64,000 nucleotides of DNA from Methylobacterium tarhaniae. GTDB taxonomy: Bacteria > Pseudomonadota > Alphaproteobacteria > Rhizobiales > Beijerinckiaceae. The position numbers were made by a program, and so were the translations under genes. Numbering within the stretch: position 1 is the stretch's first letter; the number at the start of each line of letters is the position of its first letter. The stretch is from the NCBI RefSeq assembly GCF_001043955.1, contig NZ_LABZ01000078.1:44653-108652 (forward strand), in the 5' to 3' direction. Of this stretch, positions 24,323 to 32,986 are shown one piece after another. The notes below the pieces were generated by a model. It was not told the DNA's origin. It saw nothing but the letters and a program-made list of their open reading frames with translations, and made no database searches.

Positions 24323-24553
24323 GGTGGGCTGTCTCTCCGGGCCGCCCCGTGAGCGGGGCCGCCGCGCAGGCCTGCCCGGTCCGGCCTCGCGCCGCAAGCG
24401 GGGGCTGGCGCCGCCCCACGGCCCGGCTATGAAGACGCGAGTGCCGCCGATTCGCCGCGCACACGCGGCCACGGCTGTTCTTCGTTCTGTCGCAGGGTTT
24501 CGCCAGACCGGGCGCGCATCGCGCCTGTCATGGCCGGTTGAGGGGAGACGACG

Positions 24554-25105
24554 ATGTCGGGTGGTCACGGAGCGGTCGACAGCTCCAACAAGAAGGTCGC
24601 GCTGCTGATCTCGATCCTGGCGCTCTTCCTCGCCCTCGGCGAGACCCTGGCGAAGAGCGCGCAGACCGACGCGCTCGGCGCCAACGTCGAGTCCTCGAAT
24701 CTCTGGGCCTATTTCCAGGCCCGTACGATCCGCGCCACGGTGCTGAAGACCGCCAGCGAGGAGATCGCCCTCGAGCCGGGCGCGCCCCCCGAAGCGGTGA
24801 AGAAGCAGGTCGAGGAATGGGCCAAGACCATGGCGCGCTGGGAATCCGACCCGGCCTCCGGCGACGGCCGCAAGGAGCTCGCCGCCAAGGCCAAGGCGGC
24901 CGAGGCCAAGCGCGACCTCTCGCTCGCCCGCTACCACCATTACGAGCTCGGCTCCGCCGCCTTCCAGATCGGCATCGTGCTCGCGTCCGCCCAGGTCATC
25001 ACCGGCATCGCGGCGCTCGCCTTCGCGGGCGGGGCGCTGGGAATCGTCGGGATCGCCATGCTGGCGATCGGGCTGTTCGCACCGCATGCGATTCATCTGG
25101 TGTAA
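24554..25105 (+). CDS. DUF4337-type membrane protein
   Basis: This 183-residue protein has one helix near the N-terminus (VALLISILALFLALGETLA), a charged coiled-coil middle, and two hydrophobic segments at the C-terminus (AQVITGIAALAFAGGALGI and following). The ordering, including SNLWAYFQARTIRATVLKTA, is that of the DUF4337 family, which is common in alphaproteobacteria with no assigned function. GGGGAG seven nt before the ATG gives a strong start. It is a single transcription unit. Confidence 0.8.
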   Translation: MSGGHGAVDSSNKKVALLISILALFLALGETLAKSAQTDALGANVESSNLWAYFQARTIRATVLKTASEEIALEPGAPPEAVKKQVEEWAKTMARWESDPASGDGRKELAAKAKAAEAKRDLSLARYHHYELGSAAFQIGIVLASAQVITGIAALAFAGGALGIVGIAMLAIGLFAPHAIHLV

Positions 25106-25392
25106 GGGCCGGCCGCGACGGCAGACCCGGCGGTCTCGACGGCCGTCCGGTTGATTTATAGCCCTCCATGTCATTCCGGGGCCGCGCAGCGGAGCCCGGA
25201 ATGACGCAGAAGACGCCATATCTGCAAAAGTTAATCAAACAGAGTATAAAAATTTATTATATATTTACTATTTTTTACTGCTCTGACGCTAAAACACTCC
25301 CTGGATGTATTTTTTCCCGCCATTCCCGTTCCAGTCACGTTGCGCCATTCTGCCGCAGAAGCCGTCGCTTGCCAGCTCGTGGCGCCGCACCG
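25106..25392. other. Intergenic region with AT-rich island
   Basis: No gene is seen. It includes the hairpin at 25170-25205 and a strongly AT-rich run at about 25225-25310 that contrasts with the 70% GC surroundings. The run may hold the promoter of the tetR-RND operon or be foreign sequence. Confidence 0.4.
25170..25205. repeat. Palindromic intergenic hairpin element
   Basis: GTCATTCCGGG and CCCGGAATGAC form a perfect 11-bp stem around a 14-nt GC-rich loop. This form (GTCATTCCGGGG...CCCGGAATGAC) is a widespread REP-like element in Rhizobiales. Only one copy is in the window. Confidence 0.6.
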
Positions 25393-25418
25393 CTAACTGA
25401 ACCCGTCAGTTCAGTTAG
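25393..25418. promoter_or_regulatory. Palindromic operator in front of tetR
   Basis: CTAACTGAA, eight bases, TTCAGTTAG: a perfect 9-bp dyad ending 6 nt before the tetR ATG. TetR-type efflux regulators usually bind a palindrome in their own promoter, so this is probably the autoregulatory operator of the tetR-RND operon. Confidence 0.6.
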
Positions 25419-25424
25419 GCCTTC

Positions 25425-26090
25425 ATGAGCGACGCCGCACGCCACGCCGATCGCCCTCACGTCGCGCACGTCCCCGCCGACCGCACGCTCGATCCCGTCA
25501 CCCTCAAGCCCCTCGATCGCAAGCGCCGCCGCCGCATCCTCGAAGCCGGGATGGGGCTGTTCTCGGGCCTGCCCTACGCCGCCGTCCACATGGATGCGGT
25601 CGCGGCCGCCGCCGGCGTCGCGAAACCGACGCTCTATCGCTACTTCCCCACCAAGGAAGCCCTGTTCATCGACGGCCTCGCCTGGACGCTGGCGGAACTG
25701 CGCGACGCCATCGGGGCGATTTCCGCCACGGGGGCTCCCGCGCGCCTGCGGGTGGCCGTCGGGCTGGTGCTGGAGCGCATCGGCGCCCTCTCGCCGGCCC
25801 TGACCGCCATCGAAGGACGGGGCGCCGAGTTCGGCGAGCGCAGCCGGCGGGTGCTGCGCGAGGGCTTCGACGGGCTGCGCGGGGCGCTGGCCGACCTGCT
25901 GCGCGACGGCGTCGCCGAGGGCGAGCTTCGCGTGCCCGACATCGACCTCGCCGTGCTGATGATCCTCGGCGGCATCCGCATGGCGGTGCACGGCACCGGC
26001 CGGCGCCCGCCCGCCTCGGCCTCGGTCGCCGACTTCTTCCTCGACGGCCTCAGCGCCCCCCTCACGCCGCCCACAGGAGCCCCACGATGA
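25425..26090 (+). CDS. TetR-family repressor of the RND efflux operon
   Basis: This 221-residue protein has a basic stretch (DRKRRRRILEAG), then the TetR HTH at about residues 36-80 (HMDAVAAAAGVAKPTLYRYF) with TKEALF after it. The C-terminal domain matches the AefR/TetR_C class (LRVAVGLVLERIG; DFFLDGL). Its stop overlaps the adaptor start (ATGA), so regulator, adaptor and pump form one operon. By analogy with AcrR and SmeT-like systems it should repress this operon and release on binding a toxic compound, using the palindrome just upstream. Confidence 0.88.
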   Translation: MSDAARHADRPHVAHVPADRTLDPVTLKPLDRKRRRRILEAGMGLFSGLPYAAVHMDAVAAAAGVAKPTLYRYFPTKEALFIDGLAWTLAELRDAIGAISATGAPARLRVAVGLVLERIGALSPALTAIEGRGAEFGERSRRVLREGFDGLRGALADLLRDGVAEGELRVPDIDLAVLMILGGIRMAVHGTGRRPPASASVADFFLDGLSAPLTPPTGAPR

Positions 26091-27361
26091 TCCGCCTCGT
26101 CCTCGTTCTCCTGGCGCTCGTCGCGGCCGGGGCGGGATGGCTCGTGCAGCGCCACGGCGGCGACACCCGCGCCGCCTGGAGCACGGCCCGGGAGGCGCTT
26201 CCGCCGGCCCTCGCGCAGCACCTGCCCGCAGCCTTCCCCCCGCCGGCACCCGCGAGCCCGGCCCCGAACCCCGCCGCCGCCCGGCCGGTGGTGACCACCG
26301 TGGCGGCGGGCGTCACCGACCTCGCGCTCACCCGCTCGGCGGTGGGCTGGGTCGAGCCGATGGCGAGCGTGGTGGTGCGCCCGCGCATCGACGGGGTCAT
26401 CGTCGAGCAGCTCGCCCGCGACGGCCAGGTGGTGAAGGCCGGCGACGTCCTCTACCGCCTCGACGACCGCGAGATCCGCGCCCAGCTCGCCCGCAACGAG
26501 GCGGCGCTCGCCCGCGACCAGGCGACCCAGGTCCGCACCCAGAACGACGTGCGCCGCGTCGGCGAGTTGCTGTCTCGCTCCTCCGCCTCGCAGGCGCAGT
26601 TCGACCTCGCCAGCGCCGAGGCCAAGGTCGCGGCGGCCAACGTCGCGGCCTCGCAAGCCGCGATCGAGGCCGACAAGGTCCGGCTCGACTACACCACCGT
26701 GCGGGCGCCGATCGCCGGCCGCCTCGGCCGGGTGCTGGTCACCACCGGCAACCTCGTCAAGGGCAACGAATCCGCCGGCACCGGCCTCGTCACCATCACG
26801 CAGATGCGGCCCCTGCGCGCCACCTTCTCGCTGCCGGAGCGCGACCTCGACGGGTTGCGGGCGGCGCTCGCCCGGCCCGGCACCGCGCCGGTGCGGGTCT
26901 ATCCCAGCGGCGGCGAGGCGGTGCTGGCGGTCGGGCGGCTCTCCTTCGTCGATTCGAGCGTCGACCAGGCATCGGGCACCGTCACCGCCTGGGCGCTGTT
27001 TCCGAACGAGGACGACCGGCTCTGGCCCGGCCAGTATGTCCGCGTCGAGGTCGATCTCGGGCGGCGGCCCGGCACCGTCACGGTGCCGCAGGCCGCGGTG
27101 CAGCCGGGGCAGGAGGGCAGCTTCGTCTGGGTGGTGCGGCCCGACAGCACGGCGGAGCGCCGGACCGTCGAGGTGATCACCTCCCGCGACGGCCGCGCCG
27201 CCTTGAGCCTGGGGCTGAAGCCCGGCGAGCGGGTGGTGGTCGAAGGCCAGTTCCGGGTCCGCCAGGGCCTGCCCGTCACCGAGCGCCCGCAGGACGCGAC
27301 GGAGGCGCAAGTCTCTGCCGAGCAGGCTTCGGCTGCCGGCGCTCCCACCCGGATCGAGTAA
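26087..27361 (+). CDS. RND efflux periplasmic adaptor (membrane fusion protein)
   Basis: This 424-residue protein has an N-terminal membrane anchor (LVLVLLALVAAGAGWLV, no lipobox cysteine), the barrel-sandwich halves (VVVRPRIDGVIVEQLARDGQ; TTVRAPIAGRLGRVLV), a helical hairpin between them rich in Ala/Gln, then beta-barrel and membrane-proximal domains (VTVPQAAVQPGQEGSFVWVV). This is the MdtA/AcrA/MexE type. It links the inner-membrane pump to an outer-membrane channel. No tolC-like gene follows, so a channel coded elsewhere is expected. Its start overlaps tetR and the pump gene begins 4 nt after its stop. Confidence 0.92.
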   Translation: MIRLVLVLLALVAAGAGWLVQRHGGDTRAAWSTAREALPPALAQHLPAAFPPPAPASPAPNPAAARPVVTTVAAGVTDLALTRSAVGWVEPMASVVVRPRIDGVIVEQLARDGQVVKAGDVLYRLDDREIRAQLARNEAALARDQATQVRTQNDVRRVGELLSRSSASQAQFDLASAEAKVAAANVAASQAAIEADKVRLDYTTVRAPIAGRLGRVLVTTGNLVKGNESAGTGLVTITQMRPLRATFSLPERDLDGLRAALARPGTAPVRVYPSGGEAVLAVGRLSFVDSSVDQASGTVTAWALFPNEDDRLWPGQYVRVEVDLGRRPGTVTVPQAAVQPGQEGSFVWVVRPDSTAERRTVEVITSRDGRAALSLGLKPGERVVVEGQFRVRQGLPVTERPQDATEAQVSAEQASAAGAPTRIE

Positions 27362-27365
27362 GTCG

Positions 27366-30300
27366 ATGAACCTCTCGGCCCCGTTCATCCGCCGGCCCGT
27401 CGCAACGATCCTGCTCTCGATCGCGCTGACGCTGTCGGGGCTGTTCGCCTACCGCTTCCTGCCGGTGGCGGCGCTGCCGACCGTGGATTTCCCGACCATC
27501 TCGGTCACCGCGCAGCTGCCCGGCGCCTCGCCGGAATCGATGGCGGCCTCGGTCGCGACGCCGTTGATCAAGGAGTTCTCGACGATCCCGTCGATCGCCA
27601 CGATCTCGGCGACGAACTACCAGGGCTTCACCTCGATCACCGTCGAGTTCGAGCTGTCGCGCAACATCGACCAGGCCGCCGCCGACGTGCAGGCGGCGAT
27701 CACCCGCACCTTGCGCCGGCTGCCGGTCGAGCTGACGATACCGCCGAGCTTCCGCAAGCTCAACCCCGCCGACGCGCCGGTGATCCTGCTCGCTTTGTCG
27801 AGCGAGACGACGCCGCTTCCGACGCTGGACGCCTTCGCCCAGACGGTGATCTCGCCCTCGCTCTCGACCATCACCGGCGTCGGGCAGGTCCTGGTCTTCG
27901 GCAGCCAGAAATTCGCCGTGCGGGTGCAGCTCGACCCCAACGTGCTCGCGGCGCGCGGCATCGGCGTCGACGAGGTCCAGGCGGCGATCCAGAACGCCAA
28001 CACCTCGACCCCGGTCGGCGTGGTGGAGGGGAGGGGGCAGAACCTCACCATCCAGACCAACACCCAGCTGATGAACGCCGACGGCTTCCGCGACGTGATC
28101 GTGGCGGTCCGCAACGGCCGGCCGGTGCGCCTCGGCGAGGTCGCTCGCGTCATCGATTCGGTCGAGAACAACCGCATCGCCTCGTGGAAGGACGGCACCC
28201 GCGGCCTGGTCCTCGCCGTCCAGCGCCAGCCCGACGCCAACACCGTCGACGTGGTCGACCGGGTGCGCGCCATGCTGCCGAAATTCCAGGAGCAGCTGGG
28301 CGGCAGCGGCACCATCGACGTCGTCAACGACCGCTCGCTCTCGATCCGCGAGGCGGTGCACGACGTGCAGTTCACGCTGGTGCTGACCATCGTCCTCGTC
28401 GTCGCGGTGATCTACCTCTTCCTCGGGCGGCTCGCCGCCACGCTGATTCCGTCGGTGGCGGTGCCGATCTCGATCATCGCGACCTTCGGGGCGATGTACC
28501 TGCTCGGTTACTCGATCGACAACATCTCGCTCCTCGGCCTCACCCTGGCGGTCGGCCTCGTCGTCGACGACGCGATCGTGATGCTGGAAAACATCGTCCG
28601 GCACGTCGAGGAGGGGATGAAGCCGTTCGAGGCGGCGCTGAAGGGCGCGGGCGAGATCGGCTTCACCATCCTGTCGATCACCATCTCGCTCGTCGCGGTG
28701 TTCATCCCGGTCCTGCTGATGGGCGGCGTCGTCGGGCGCATCTTCAACGAGTTCGCCATCGTGGTGACGATCGCCATCGTGGCCTCGGCGGTGATTTCCC
28801 TGACCCTGACCCCGATGCTCGCCGCCCGCCTGCCGGCGGACGCCGCCGGCCATGGGCAGAAGAAGAACCTGTTCGAGCGCGGCTTCGCCCGGATGCAGGG
28901 ACTTTACGAGCGCGGCGTCGATCTCTGCCTGCGCTGGCCCTTCGCGGTCCTGATGGTGTTCTTCGCCAGCGTGGCGCTGACCGCCTGGATGTTCGTCGTC
29001 ATCCCGAAGGGCTTCTTCCCCTCGGAGGATATCGGCCAGCTCCAGATCGCGACGGAAGCCGGGCAGGACGTCTCCTTCGACGCGATGACGGCGCTCCAGC
29101 ACCAGGCCGAGGTGATCCTCGCCCGCCATCCGGCGGTGGCCCACGTGGTGAGCCGGGCCGGCTCGAACGGGTTTTCGGGCACCCTCAACCAGGGTTCGTT
29201 TTTCGTCGAGCTGAAGGACCGCGACCGGCGTCCCCCCTTGAGCCGCACCATCACCGAGCTGCGGCGCGACCTCGCGACGGTGCCGGGACTGACCTCGTTC
29301 ATCACGCCGGTGCAGAACCTGCGCCTCGGCGGGCGCCAGTCGAAGAGCCAGTACCAGTACGTGGTGCAGGGCCTGAACCGCCCCGAGCTCGAGCGCTGGT
29401 CCGAGCGGCTGACCGAGGCTTTGGCGAAGGACCGCGCCACCTTCGCGGGCGTCACGAGCGACCTGCAGAACGCCGCGCTCCAGGCCAAGGTCACGGTCGA
29501 TACCGACAAGGCGCAGGCGCTCGGCATCACCTCCGACCAGATCCGCCAGACCCTCTATACCGGCTTCGGCACCCGGCAGGTCTCGACGATCTACGGCACC
29601 GCCGACAGCTACCAGGTCATCACCGAGTTCGACCCGCGCCTGAACTGGACCGCCGACCGGCTCGACGAGATCCGGCTGCGCGCGAATAACGGCAAGCTGG
29701 TGCCGCTCTCGGCGGTGGCCAGCGTCGCCCGGGTGCCGGGCCCGCTCTCGATCAACCAGCTCGGCCTCCTGCCGGCGGTGACGATCTCGTTCGACCTCGC
29801 CCCGGGCGTGGCCCTCGGCCAGGCGGTCAACCGCATCGCGGCGATCAAGGACGGGCTCGGGGTGCCCGGCACCATCACCACGACGTTCGCCGGCACCGCC
29901 CAGGTGTTCCAGGACGCCCTGGCGAACCAGGGCCTGCTGCTCGCCGCCGCCGTCATCACCATCTATCTGGTACTGGGCATCCTCTACGAGAGCTTCATCC
30001 ACCCGCTCACCATCCTCACCGGCCTGCCGGCGGCGGCGATCGGGGCGCTCGGGGCGCTCCAGCTCTACGGGATGGACCTCTCGGTGATCGCGATCATCGG
30101 CGTCCTGATGCTGATCGGCATCGTGAAGAAGAACGCCATCATGATGATCGACGTCGCCCTGGTGCTCCAGCGCGAGCAGAATTGGAGCCCGGCAGCGGCG
30201 ATCCGGGAGGCCTGCTCCTTACGCTTCCGCCCGATCATGATGACGACCGCGGCGGCCGTGATGGGCACCCTGCCGATCGCCATCGGCCACGGCGCCAGCG

Positions 30301-30506
30301 CCGAGCTGCGCCAGCCCCTCGGCGTGGCGGTGGTGGGCGGGCTCCTGGTCTCCCAGCTCCTCACCCTGTTCATCACGCCGGTGCTCTACCTCTACATGGA
30401 CCGCCTCGGCACGGGCGCGACGCGCCTCGTCCTGTCGCTGCGCCGCGGCCGGCGGCCGGCGAGCCGGCCGGACGGGGAGGCGGGCCGGCACCAGCCGGCG
30501 GAGTGA
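27366..30506 (+). CDS. RND multidrug efflux pump, HAE1 family
   Basis: This 1046-residue inner-membrane proton antiporter starts SAPFIRRPVATILLSIAL and has 12 helices with two large periplasmic loops. The proton-relay pair Asp401/Asp402 lies in GLVVDDAIVMLENI, and the second half has GIVKKNAIMMID where AcrB family pumps have the equivalent helix. AAGLRFRPI-like CSLRFRPIMMTTAAA is also present. Sequence style is closest to the MdtC/MuxC or TriC branch rather than AcrB. Likely substrates are lipophilic toxins or solvents. It is co-transcribed with tetR and the adaptor. Confidence 0.93.
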   Translation: MNLSAPFIRRPVATILLSIALTLSGLFAYRFLPVAALPTVDFPTISVTAQLPGASPESMAASVATPLIKEFSTIPSIATISATNYQGFTSITVEFELSRNIDQAAADVQAAITRTLRRLPVELTIPPSFRKLNPADAPVILLALSSETTPLPTLDAFAQTVISPSLSTITGVGQVLVFGSQKFAVRVQLDPNVLAARGIGVDEVQAAIQNANTSTPVGVVEGRGQNLTIQTNTQLMNADGFRDVIVAVRNGRPVRLGEVARVIDSVENNRIASWKDGTRGLVLAVQRQPDANTVDVVDRVRAMLPKFQEQLGGSGTIDVVNDRSLSIREAVHDVQFTLVLTIVLVVAVIYLFLGRLAATLIPSVAVPISIIATFGAMYLLGYSIDNISLLGLTLAVGLVVDDAIVMLENIVRHVEEGMKPFEAALKGAGEIGFTILSITISLVAVFIPVLLMGGVVGRIFNEFAIVVTIAIVASAVISLTLTPMLAARLPADAAGHGQKKNLFERGFARMQGLYERGVDLCLRWPFAVLMVFFASVALTAWMFVVIPKGFFPSEDIGQLQIATEAGQDVSFDAMTALQHQAEVILARHPAVAHVVSRAGSNGFSGTLNQGSFFVELKDRDRRPPLSRTITELRRDLATVPGLTSFITPVQNLRLGGRQSKSQYQYVVQGLNRPELERWSERLTEALAKDRATFAGVTSDLQNAALQAKVTVDTDKAQALGITSDQIRQTLYTGFGTRQVSTIYGTADSYQVITEFDPRLNWTADRLDEIRLRANNGKLVPLSAVASVARVPGPLSINQLGLLPAVTISFDLAPGVALGQAVNRIAAIKDGLGVPGTITTTFAGTAQVFQDALANQGLLLAAAVITIYLVLGILYESFIHPLTILTGLPAAAIGALGALQLYGMDLSVIAIIGVLMLIGIVKKNAIMMIDVALVLQREQNWSPAAAIREACSLRFRPIMMTTAAAVMGTLPIAIGHGASAELRQPLGVAVVGGLLVSQLLTLFITPVLYLYMDRLGTGATRLVLSLRRGRRPASRPDGEAGRHQPAE

Positions 30507-30819
30507 GCCCGGGGCCTCCGAGGGGTTCGCCTGCGCCGAGCGGAGGCGAGACGTGGCATCGACGCCGCGCGACGCGCCTCATCTGAATGAGGGATGACGG
30601 CATTCCCGGTCGTTGCTACGCCGGTCGGGAATAAAGAAGCAGGATCGATCGTATTCCGCCGAATCGTTGCTTCGGCAGGCAAGTGTTCGGGCAAGTGATC
30701 GCGACGATGCGGCACGCCGGACCTTGCGTGCGGCCGTGCGCGAACACGACGGCAAACCTGCTCGCAAGTCCCCCGACAAGACCCGCCCGCCCGGATGACC
30801 GGGGCCGCAGGAGGCCGCC
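30507..30819. other. Intergenic region after RND pump
   Basis: No supported gene. ATTCCCG (30602-30608) and CGGGAAT (30626-30632) can pair, followed by AAAG rather than a T-run, so it is at best a weak plus-strand terminator of the efflux operon. Confidence 0.35.
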
Positions 30820-30990
30820 ATGCGTGTTCTGACCACCCTCTGCGCCCTCGCCCTCGCGACCGGGTTGTTCTGGGGCACGATGCTGACCCATCCGCCGACC
30901 AGCGAGGCGCGGCCGGGCGTCAGCATCGACACCCGCGCCCTGACGCTGGGGGTCCATCTCCAGGATGCCGGTCCCTGCGACGCCTATTGA
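30820..30990 (+). CDS. Small exported protein (56 residues)
   Basis: The frame runs from an ATG with GCAGGAGG six nt upstream to TGA and encodes 56 residues. It opens MRVLTTLCALALATGLFWG, a good signal peptide or anchor, followed by a short polar part ending DAGPCDAY. Codon third positions are GC-rich, as in real genes of this genome. It faces aminopeptidase P across a short gap. No family is recognised and the function is unknown. Confidence 0.55.
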   Translation: MRVLTTLCALALATGLFWGTMLTHPPTSEARPGVSIDTRALTLGVHLQDAGPCDAY

Positions 30991-31101
30991 CGGGCCGGGG
31001 CGGCCAGGCGTCCTCAAGGCTCCCCCTCGACGCTCCCTGGCGGCGGCCGTGACGGCGACGACCGGCTCCGGCATCGCCGGGGAACGCAAGCCGACAGGAT
31101 G

Positions 31102-32937
31102 TCAGGCCAGGGCCGCGACCGGCCGTGTCGCCGCGACCAGCCACTCGCGGGTTTCCGCGTCCACCAGATCGGCGAGCGCCTCGCGCACCCGGGCATGGTA
31201 GGCATCGAGCCACGCGGTCTCGTCCGGGGTGAGCAGCTCCGGCGCCACCAGCGCGAGGTCGATCGGCGCCAGCGTCAGGGTCTCGAAGCCGAGGATCGGC
31301 CGCTCGGCGCCCGCCAGGTCCCGCGTCTCGACCAGGACGAGGTTCTCGATCCGGATGCCGAAGGCGCCGGCCTTGTAGTAGCCCGGCTCGTTCGAGACGA
31401 TCATGCCGGGCTGGAGCGCCACCGTGCCGGTCTTGGCGATCCGCTGCGGCCCCTCATGCACCGACAGGAAGGCGCCGACGCCGTGGCCGGTGCCGTGATC
31501 GAAGTCGAGGCCGGCCTCCCAGAGCGGGCGGCGGGCGAAGGCGTCGATCTGCGCCCCCGTGGTGCCGCGGGGAAACAAAGCCGTGGCGATGGCGATGTGG
31601 CCCTTGAGCACCCGGGTGAAGCGGTCGCGCATCTCCGCGCTCGGGGTGCCGACCACCACCGTACGGGTGATGTCGGTGGTGCCGTCGCCGTATTGCGCCC
31701 CGGAATCGATCAGGAACAGCTCGCCCGGGCCCACCCGCCGGTCGGTGCCGCGCGTGACGCGGTAATGCACGATGGCGCCGTTCGGCCCCGACCCCGAGAT
31801 GGTCGGGAAGGCGATCTCGCGTAAGGCGTTCGCTTCGGCCCGGAAGGCTTCGAGCCGCACCACCGCGTCGATCTCCGACACCGCCCCGCCCGGGGCCTCG
31901 CGGGCGAGCCAGGCGAGGAAGCGGGTCACCGCCGCGCCGTCGCGCCGATGCGCGGCGCGGGCACCGGCGATCTCGGCCGCGTTCTTCACCGCCTTCATGG
32001 CGGTGATCGGGTCGGGCCCGACATCGAGCGTGCCGCCCGCCGCGGTGATCCGCCGGCCGAGCGCCACGGCACCGGTGGCGGCATCGACCCGGACCCGGGC
32101 CTTGGCGGCGCCGAGGGCGTCGAGCGCCGCCGGCAGCGCGCCGGGCTCGTCCCGCTCGGCCAGGCCGTCGAGGGCCGCGGCGGCCCCCTCCGTCACCTTC
32201 TCGGGGTCGAGGAAGAGGCGCGCGGCGCCCTCCCGCGGGATCACCGCGTAGCCCAGCGGCAAGGGGGTGTGGGCGACGTCGCCGCCGCGCAGGTTGAAGG
32301 CCCAGGCGAGGTTGTGCGGGTCCGACACGACCAGCGCGTCGAGCCGCGCCTTGGCCAACGCCTCGCGCACCCGCCCGAGCTTCGCGGAGGCCGCCTCGCC
32401 CGCCAGGCTCTCCGGATGGGGCACCACCGGCGCGCGCGGGGCGGCGGGGCGGTCGATCCAGACGAGGTCGACGAGGTTGAGCGGCGTGGCCTCGACGCGC
32501 CCGCCCGCGGCCTGGGCGGCGCGCTCGAGCCGGGCGAGCCCGTCCGGCGTGTGCAGCCAGGGATCGTAGGCCAGCACCCCGCCCGCCGGCAGGTTGGCCT
32601 CGATCCAGGCCTCGGCGCTCGTCTCGGCCAGCGGCACCGGCGTGACGACCGCGGTGTCGACCTGCTCGGCGGCCTGGAGGGTGTAGCGCCCGTCCACCAC
32701 CAGGGCGGCCTTGTCGGCGAGGACGACCGCCGTGCCGGCGGAACCGGTGAAGCCGGTGAGCCAGGCCAGCCGCTCGGCGTTGGGGGGCACGTATTCCGAC
32801 TGGTGCTCGTCGGCCCGCGGCACGACGAAGCCGGCGACGCCCCGCTGCGCCATCGCCGCCCGGAGCGCGGCGATCCGCGCCGCGCCCTCCCGATGGCTGG
32901 GATCCTCGAAGCTCTGGAATCGGGCGGTCTGGCTCAT
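31102..32937 (-). CDS. pepP: Xaa-Pro aminopeptidase (aminopeptidase P, M24B)
   Basis: This 611-residue enzyme has two creatinase-like N-terminal domains (DEHQSEYVPPNAERLAWLTG; VVDGRYTLQAAEQVD) and a C-terminal pita-bread catalytic domain. The five metal ligands are in FLIDSGAQYGDGTTDITRT (two Asp), GTGHGVGAFLSVHEGP (His), VSNEPGYYK (Glu) and FGIRIENLVLV (Glu). It removes N-terminal residues that precede proline, using two Mn2+ or Co2+. The length of about 600 residues is that of the long eukaryotic-like form common in alphaproteobacteria. The ATG at 32937 gives MSQTARFQSFEDP, the usual start. It is a single gene. Confidence 0.93.
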   Translation of the reverse strand: MSQTARFQSFEDPSHREGAARIAALRAAMAQRGVAGFVVPRADEHQSEYVPPNAERLAWLTGFTGSAGTAVVLADKAALVVDGRYTLQAAEQVDTAVVTPVPLAETSAEAWIEANLPAGGVLAYDPWLHTPDGLARLERAAQAAGGRVEATPLNLVDLVWIDRPAAPRAPVVPHPESLAGEAASAKLGRVREALAKARLDALVVSDPHNLAWAFNLRGGDVAHTPLPLGYAVIPREGAARLFLDPEKVTEGAAAALDGLAERDEPGALPAALDALGAAKARVRVDAATGAVALGRRITAAGGTLDVGPDPITAMKAVKNAAEIAGARAAHRRDGAAVTRFLAWLAREAPGGAVSEIDAVVRLEAFRAEANALREIAFPTISGSGPNGAIVHYRVTRGTDRRVGPGELFLIDSGAQYGDGTTDITRTVVVGTPSAEMRDRFTRVLKGHIAIATALFPRGTTGAQIDAFARRPLWEAGLDFDHGTGHGVGAFLSVHEGPQRIAKTGTVALQPGMIVSNEPGYYKAGAFGIRIENLVLVETRDLAGAERPILGFETLTLAPIDLALVAPELLTPDETAWLDAYHARVREALADLVDAETREWLVAATRPVAALA

Positions 32938-32986
32938 GCCCCCTGGGGTACGACGGAGCGGGCGGGGCGGCAACCGCCCCGCGCTC

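Noticed and set aside
27276..30002. 908-codon open frame antisense to the RND pump
   Set aside because: The sequence is a Asp/Arg/Gly/His-rich mirror of a well-identified gene in 70% GC DNA. It has no domain logic.
30613..30798. 61-codon plus-strand frame after the RND pump
   Set aside because: Highly charged, no ribosome site, and it contains the possible weak terminator stem.
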